A stretch of DNA of 50,924 nt, taken from positions 1 through 50,924 of the forward strand of contig NZ_JABBOU010000017.1 of NCBI RefSeq assembly GCF_018853465.1, written 5' to 3'. Below the pieces are notes generated by a model. It had not been told where the DNA came from, ran no database searches, and saw only the letters and a list, made by a program, of their open reading frames with translations. Positions within the stretch are counted from its first letter, which is position 1. Each line of letters opens with the position of its first letter. The translations under genes and the position numbers were made by a program. Below are positions 46,665 through 50,924 of this stretch, piece by piece. Source of the DNA: Acidithiobacillus montserratensis. Its GTDB lineage: Bacteria > Pseudomonadota > Gammaproteobacteria > Acidithiobacillales > Acidithiobacillaceae.

Positions 46665-47582
46665 TCAGGAACGCGGTCTCAATAGTCTATGCCGCAAGTG
46701 GAACACCCGATCCAGCACCCCCAGCACACTCAGCACCAGCAGCAGCTGTGACAACAAAATCAGGACGATATACAGCCCCACCAGCGCCATTGCCGGCCAG
46801 CCCCTGGCCGCAAACCATAAATGCACAAAGCTCAAACCCTGCAAAAGGTACCAGGTTCCCAGCAGCAGCCCCAGATTCTGCAAAGGCCAGGCCCACGGTC
46901 CGTGCAACAGGCTGACACCCAGCAGGGTCGCTACCACCAGCCAGATCAGCCATCCCGGCAATTCCAGGTTGCCGTAAACCCGTTGCGGCCGTTCCAGGCC
47001 CTGATACCGCTCTAGCCAGCGACTGGCCAGCAGAGCTGCCAGCATCCACAGTAAAACCAGGCCGGCAGCTGCGATCCCCGGCAACAGGGGCGCCATCCGC
47101 AACACCGCAGCCATTTGTGCCTTGCTAATCTCTGCACTGAGCGGCTTCAGCATCTGCATCATCTGGTTCTGCCAGAATCCTGGCCCGGCTCCCAGCGGGA
47201 CTACCCACAACATCAGCACCAGCGTCAGCAGAGAGAGGCCCATCAGCACCCAGACCACCCCACTCCACTGGGTATCCCAGCGCAGTCCCTCGCCCAGTAA
47301 ACGGCCAGGCAGCCAGGCCACCAGGACAAACATCAGCCCAAACCAGGGGTTGAGGGTAAAGAGCATGCTGGCAATGCCAGCGATGACCAGTACCTCCAGG
47401 CTTTCCTTGCGACCTGCCTGCACCGTAACCAGCGCCACCAGGGCCACGCAGTTCAAAAACAGCGGCGCCGCCAGAAAGGGAACCAATCCGGCCAAACTGA
47501 ACAGAACAGCAATACTTAAACCGGCTTGCCAGCGTCCGCTGAGAAACCAGCGCAGAACTCCACCCTGTGGCTGCGCCGTCAC
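46665..47582 (-). CDS. DUF2232 (YybS-like) membrane protein
   Basis: A 305-aa integral membrane protein with about eight hydrophobic segments and the family-typical placement between rpsR and rplI. The MQMLKPLSAEISKAQMAAVL stretch is a soluble loop in the middle. No catalytic motif is visible and the function is unknown. Cotranscription with ribosomal protein and helicase genes is conserved in many proteobacteria. Confidence 0.85.
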   Translation of the reverse strand: MTAQPQGGVLRWFLSGRWQAGLSIAVLFSLAGLVPFLAAPLFLNCVALVALVTVQAGRKESLEVLVIAGIASMLFTLNPWFGLMFVLVAWLPGRLLGEGLRWDTQWSGVVWVLMGLSLLTLVLMLWVVPLGAGPGFWQNQMMQMLKPLSAEISKAQMAAVLRMAPLLPGIAAAGLVLLWMLAALLASRWLERYQGLERPQRVYGNLELPGWLIWLVVATLLGVSLLHGPWAWPLQNLGLLLGTWYLLQGLSFVHLWFAARGWPAMALVGLYIVLILLSQLLLVLSVLGVLDRVFHLRHRLLRPRS

Positions 47583-47597
47583 CGCTCCGTCAGTGCC

Positions 47598-47870
47598 TTA
47601 ACGCACAACGTAGGGCAACAATGCCAGGAAACGCGCGCGCTTGATGGCAGTGGTCAACTGCCGCTGATACAAATTGCTGGTGCCGGTAATCCGGCTGGGG
47701 ACAATTTTACCGGTCTCGCCCACATAAGCCTGCAAGGTTTTCAGATCCTTGTAATCAATTTCCTTGACGCCTTCCGCCTTGAAACGGCAGAACTTGCGGC
47801 GCCGGGTAAAATTGCCGCCACCGCGCTTGTCACCGTCACCGTCCCGATCTCTATCCCGATTAAATGCCAT
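47598..47870 (-). CDS. rpsR: 30S ribosomal protein S18
   Basis: A 90-aa protein. The core [20 protein letters not shown] and [20 protein letters not shown] are diagnostic. The N-terminal glycine- and aspartate-rich segment ([15 protein letters not shown]) is longer than usual. It follows rpsF after 17 bp. Confidence 0.96.
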   Translation of the reverse strand: MAFNRDRDRDGDGDKRGGGNFTRRRKFCRFKAEGVKEIDYKDLKTLQAYVGETGKIVPSRITGTSNLYQRQLTTAIKRARFLALLPYVVR

Positions 47871-47887
47871 CTTGTCTGCTCCTTGAA

Positions 47888-48283
47888 TCAGGCCGTCTCA
47901 ACGGCTTCATTGTCAATGCTTTCACTTTCTTCGTCGTCAGTTTCAACGCGCTCACGCCGGTCATTTTCATCACGGGCCAGGAAGGAAGCTTCTGTCACCG
48001 CTTCTTCGCGAGCCAGAATCAGATGCCGCAATACGGCGTCGTTGAAACGGAAAGCATCTTCGACTTCAGCCAGAGCCGTGCCGCTGCATTCGACATTCAT
48101 CAGCACATAATGGGCCTTGTGGGCCTTTTTGATGGGGTAAGCCAGCTGCCGACGGCCCCAATCCTCCAAACGATGAAAACGACCGCCATCGGCTTCGATC
48201 ATGCCGCGATAGCGTTCAATCATCTGGGGAACTTGTTCACTCTGATCAGGATGGACCAGAAACACGATTTCATAATGACGCAA
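47888..48283 (-). CDS. rpsF: 30S ribosomal protein S6, TTG start
   Basis: A 131-aa protein starting [18 protein letters not shown], exactly where the family starts. The initiation codon is then TTG at 48283, with AAGGAG 6 nt upstream. A GTG at 48304 would add seven residues that the family lacks and has no ribosome binding site. The C-terminus is an acidic tail ([15 protein letters not shown]). Confidence 0.95.
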   Translation of the reverse strand: MRHYEIVFLVHPDQSEQVPQMIERYRGMIEADGGRFHRLEDWGRRQLAYPIKKAHKAHYVLMNVECSGTALAEVEDAFRFNDAVLRHLILAREEAVTEASFLARDENDRRERVETDDEESESIDNEAVETA

Positions 48284-48304
48284 ACGTTGCTCCTTATGGT
48301 TCAC

Positions 48305-48345
48305 TGCGGAGTCCGGACGCCCATCGTCCGAACAAGGAGTAAAAA
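48305..48345 (-). promoter_or_regulatory. Structured rpsF leader, possible S6:S18 control element
   Basis: The leader contains CGGACG-ATGGG-CGTCCG, a perfect 6-bp hairpin, followed by a CCG-containing stretch and the ribosome binding site. Many rpsF leaders bind the S6:S18 complex for autoregulation. I cannot verify the consensus fold here. Confidence 0.35.
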
Positions 48346-48358
48346 TTGGTGAGGGCGT

Positions 48359-48386
48359 ATTCTAATACGCGGCGTGGGAAAAACAA
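48359..48386 (-). promoter_or_regulatory. Promoter of the rpsF operon with overlapping palindrome
   Basis: TTGTTT (48381-48386) and TAGAAT (48359-48364) are 16 bp apart on the minus strand. The -10 lies in a perfect palindrome with 7-bp arms, GCGTATT-CT-AATACGC (48355-48370). Confidence 0.55.
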
Positions 48387-48390
48387 GAGC

Positions 48391-49404
48391 TTAACTGGAT
48401 ATTTCGGCAATTTCCCGCACATAGTGGGCGCGCTCGGCCGTTGGCAGTGGCGTTCCGGCTGTTCCCGCCAGGGATGCCAACCGTGCTGCGCCAGCCCTTA
48501 TCCCCTGATTTTGCAGATGGGCAATGGCCATACGAGCACCGTCAGGATCATTGCAAACCAGCAGCAGATCGGCGCCGGCCTGCTGCGCCGCATCCACCCG
48601 CGCGGTCATTGCACCTGCCCCATGAGCACCGCCCATACTCAAATCGTCACTGACAATGACCCCTGTGAACCCCATCTCTTGCCGCAGCACGTCCTTGAGC
48701 CAGACACTGGAAAAGCCCGCAGGATTTTCGGAGTCCACCTGCGGATACAGACAATGGGCAGGCATAATGGCTGGAAGCCCCGCCTGGATCAAGTCCCTGA
48801 AAGGGCGCATATCCTCCTCCAGGTCGCTACGCGGCCGCTCATCCCTGGGCAAATCATGATGGGAATCCGCAGCTACGCCGCCATGACCAGGAAAATGCTT
48901 GCCCACCCCCTGCAAACCAGAATCAGACATCCCCTGCCAGAGACCTGCGGCAAGGGCCGCTACCCATGCGGGATTGCGGTGAATGGCCCGATCACCGATC
49001 ACCCGGGAAATACCACGATCCAGATCCAGGCAAGGGGTAAAACTGAAATCCACGTCCAGCGTCCGTAATTCCGCACCCAGCAGACGCCCCCAGCCATAAG
49101 CCAGAGATTGGGCGCTTTGCAGCCCCTGCTGCTCAGCCCGGTAGCCCAATCTGGCCATGGGCGGGAAACGGGTCACCCCCTCCTTGAGACGCTGTACCCG
49201 GCCGCCTTCCTGATCGATGCCAATCAGCAGCGGCGGGCTACGCAGGGCATGGATGTCCTGACAGAGCGCTTGGACCTGGCGGGCATCCTGACAGTTGCGG
49301 GAAAAGAGAATCACGCCGCCGACGGCCGGTTCGCAGAGCATCTGCCGCTCTTCCGGCGTAGGCTGCAGGCCGGCGATATCCACCATCAGGGGACCACGCG
49401 GCAT
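48391..49404 (-). CDS. nagZ: Beta-N-acetylhexosaminidase NagZ
   Basis: A glycoside hydrolase family 3 enzyme of peptidoglycan recycling. GVILFSRNCQDARQV, LIGIDQEGGRVQRL, KHFPGHGGVAADSHHDLP (catalytic His) and GVIVSDDLSMGG (nucleophile Asp) are visible. I start at ATG 49404 (337 aa), just after the permease stop; the longer frame is a shadow of the permease gene. An ATG at 49428 is a second choice. Confidence 0.95.
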   Translation of the reverse strand: MPRGPLMVDIAGLQPTPEERQMLCEPAVGGVILFSRNCQDARQVQALCQDIHALRSPPLLIGIDQEGGRVQRLKEGVTRFPPMARLGYRAEQQGLQSAQSLAYGWGRLLGAELRTLDVDFSFTPCLDLDRGISRVIGDRAIHRNPAWVAALAAGLWQGMSDSGLQGVGKHFPGHGGVAADSHHDLPRDERPRSDLEEDMRPFRDLIQAGLPAIMPAHCLYPQVDSENPAGFSSVWLKDVLRQEMGFTGVIVSDDLSMGGAHGAGAMTARVDAAQQAGADLLLVCNDPDGARMAIAHLQNQGIRAGAARLASLAGTAGTPLPTAERAHYVREIAEISS

Positions 49405-49411
49405 GATTCGT

Positions 49412-50924
49412 TCAGTTCCGGGGGACATCCTGGGAGTTTCCGCTCGTCGGCTGTTCTGCTGCTTCGCCGGTTTCCTGCGCTTGGGCCTTGGCCTTGCTGC
49501 CCTCCTTGTCTGCGTCTTCCTGCTGGACCAGCTCCATGTCCGGCGACATGGAAATCGGCAGCTCAATGCGCGGCGGCTGACTGGGAATACCATGCACATG
49601 CACCGGGACGATCATCATACTGAATCCGTCATGCTGCAAACGATCCTGAACAATAAAACTGACTTCATCATGCAACAGACCATGGAAGGGTCCCCTGGCC
49701 CGATTGTCGATGACGCGCCCCGCAAAAAAGATACTTTGCGGAAAATAACGGATGGCCACATCGGCCAACTCTTCCATGGCCAAAATCCGGTCTGTGGAAT
49801 AGGTGGCAAACCAGGTGGCCGCCATCCCTTCATTACGACAGAAGGCCATATATTGATTGGCTTCTGCTTCTACATACACCTTCAGGTCTTCCAACGCCTT
49901 GATACCCTTGAATTCGCCTTGCCCGACAATACCCGCCAGCAGAAACACGTAATTTTTGACGAAGCCACCCACCATCCGATGGGCAGTCAGCAGGGTATGC
50001 AAGCCCAGACCGTCAAAACGGCTCACAAAAAACACCGCCGTCGCCCCCCGGGGATCCAGGGGTAAATTGGGGCCGGGCTCCAGGTGCTCGGGAACCACAT
50101 CCAGCATGGTTTCATCCAGCTCGGCGGTAATTTTGCGAATGCTCTTGTAATGCCGGTAAATCAGATAGCCGAGCACCACCACAATCAAGGTCACCAGCAA
50201 GGTAAACCAGCCACCGGCATCGAATTTTTCAAAAATGGTGATGGCCAGAATAGAGGCCGTCACGATAAAACCCAACACACTGATGGTAAGGCGACCTTTC
50301 CAGTGGGGTTCGTGATGACGCTGGGTAAACCAGTGCTTGCTCAATCCCGCCATGGTCAGGGTGAAGGTGATAAACACGTTGATACTGTAGAGCACCACGA
50401 GAATGCTGACATGCCCGCCGGTAGCCAGCAAGATGGCTACTGCTGCAAAACCCACCAGAAGAATGCCGTTGCGTGATACAAAGCGATCCGAGAGGTAGGA
50501 AAAGCGTTCGGGCAACCACCGGTCCACCGCCATATTGGCCATGACAATGGGAGCAGTGATAATACCGGTGTTGGCGGCGATGAACAGCAGCAGGCCTTCG
50601 GTCACCAGGGTGATGACCGTGGCCGTGGGACCAAAATGGATCCCGGCAATGGTCCAGTCGCTGGTGATAGCCGTATAGAGAACAGCATTCAGGGTCTGCC
50701 CGGAGTGCTCATGAACATGGTACATCAGATACAGAAAAATCAGGCTTCCCGCCACCAGTGACAGTGAAGTAGCCAGCAAAGTCATGGTACGCTGCCCGGT
50801 CTGGATACGCGGTTCACGCATGATGTGCACGCCGTTGGCCACTGCCTCCAGACCGGTGTAGGTTCCGCCACCCAGACTGAAAGCGCGCATGACCAGGGCA
50901 GCGATGAATATCCAGCCATAGAGC
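49412..50924 (-). CDS. APC-family permease, start beyond window
   Basis: The frame is open to the right edge of the window, so the N-terminal part is missing. About 500 residues are seen: membrane segments including the conserved RAFSLGGGTYTGLEAVANG, and a soluble C-terminal region of about 240 residues, with GATAVFFVSRFDGLGLHTLL, after the last helix. The C-terminal tail is charged (DADKEGSKAKAQAQETGEAA). The membrane pattern fits the amino acid-polyamine-organocation superfamily; the substrate is not evident. It is 7 bp upstream of nagZ. Confidence 0.8.
   Translation of the reverse strand, partial: LYGWIFIAALVMRAFSLGGGTYTGLEAVANGVHIMREPRIQTGQRTMTLLATSLSLVAGSLIFLYLMYHVHEHSGQTLNAVLYTAITSDWTIAGIHFGPTATVITLVTEGLLLFIAANTGIITAPIVMANMAVDRWLPERFSYLSDRFVSRNGILLVGFAAVAILLATGGHVSILVVLYSINVFITFTLTMAGLSKHWFTQRHHEPHWKGRLTISVLGFIVTASILAITIFEKFDAGGWFTLLVTLIVVVLGYLIYRHYKSIRKITAELDETMLDVVPEHLEPGPNLPLDPRGATAVFFVSRFDGLGLHTLLTAHRMVGGFVKNYVFLLAGIVGQGEFKGIKALEDLKVYVEAEANQYMAFCRNEGMAATWFATYSTDRILAMEELADVAIRYFPQSIFFAGRVIDNRARGPFHGLLHDEVSFIVQDRLQHDGFSMMIVPVHVHGIPSQPPRIELPISMSPDMELVQQEDADKEGSKAKAQAQETGEAAEQPTSGNSQDVPRN

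Noticed and set aside
48304..49599. Extended starts for nagZ and rpsF from the longest frames
   Set aside because: The nagZ extension is the shadow of the permease gene, and the rpsF extension adds residues absent from the S6 family and lacks a ribosome binding site.

Overview
The window looks like the chromosome of an acidithiobacillus-like gammaproteobacterium. This is inferred from housekeeping gene order (ftsY-ftsE-ftsX-rpoH, hemA-prfA-prmC divergent from a TPR gene-lolB-ispE-prs, rpsF-rpsR-DUF2232-rplI-dnaB-alr-radA) and the general character of the proteins. No rRNA gene is present to fix the taxonomy.

Region 1 (about 1-9876) is accessory DNA abutting the 3' end of a tRNA-Arg(CCG) gene. 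Nearest the tRNA are a XRE-type regulator, a divergent excisionase-like gene and a 408-aa tyrosine integrase. Further in are a 100-residue unknown, an OB-fold plus HD-domain protein resembling YhaM-type exonucleases, and two very large, translationally coupled tyrosine-recombinase-like proteins (914 and 1117 aa). Four TGGGCAC repeats at exact 11-bp spacing lie between the regulator and the tRNA and look like recombinase arm sites. The far end of the element is not in the window.

Region 2 (9876-36502) is core chromosome. It holds rlmE/yhbY, apaG, a SAM methyltransferase, typA with a terminator-like leader, a Porin_O_P-type porin, tRNA-Gln(CTG), and dapF-small ORF-DUF484-xerC-hslV-hslU. Next come a DsrE-like gene at the end of ftsY-ftsE-ftsX-rpoH, rsmD-coaD-ferredoxin, a dynamin-like GTPase, hemA-prfA-prmC-mutM, TPR-lolB-ispE, tRNA-Gln(TTG), prs and tRNA-His. 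Two points stand out: a sigma-32-type promoter directly before rpoH, and a hemA reading frame whose conserved N-terminus can only be reached from an ATT start codon.

Region 3 (36503-42277) is a patch of envelope genes: a TonB-dependent receptor behind a textbook Pho-box array, an Lpp/OprI-like lipoprotein, a secreted 3D/double-psi-barrel protein, pepP and a DUF4168 protein.

Region 4 (42278-50924) is core again: radA, alr, dnaB, rplI, DUF2232, rpsR and rpsF transcribed leftward, then nagZ and an APC-family permease cut by the window end.

Start codons were moved from the longest frame wherever a Shine-Dalgarno sequence or family alignment favoured another site. Function names rest on motif recognition, not on database searches.
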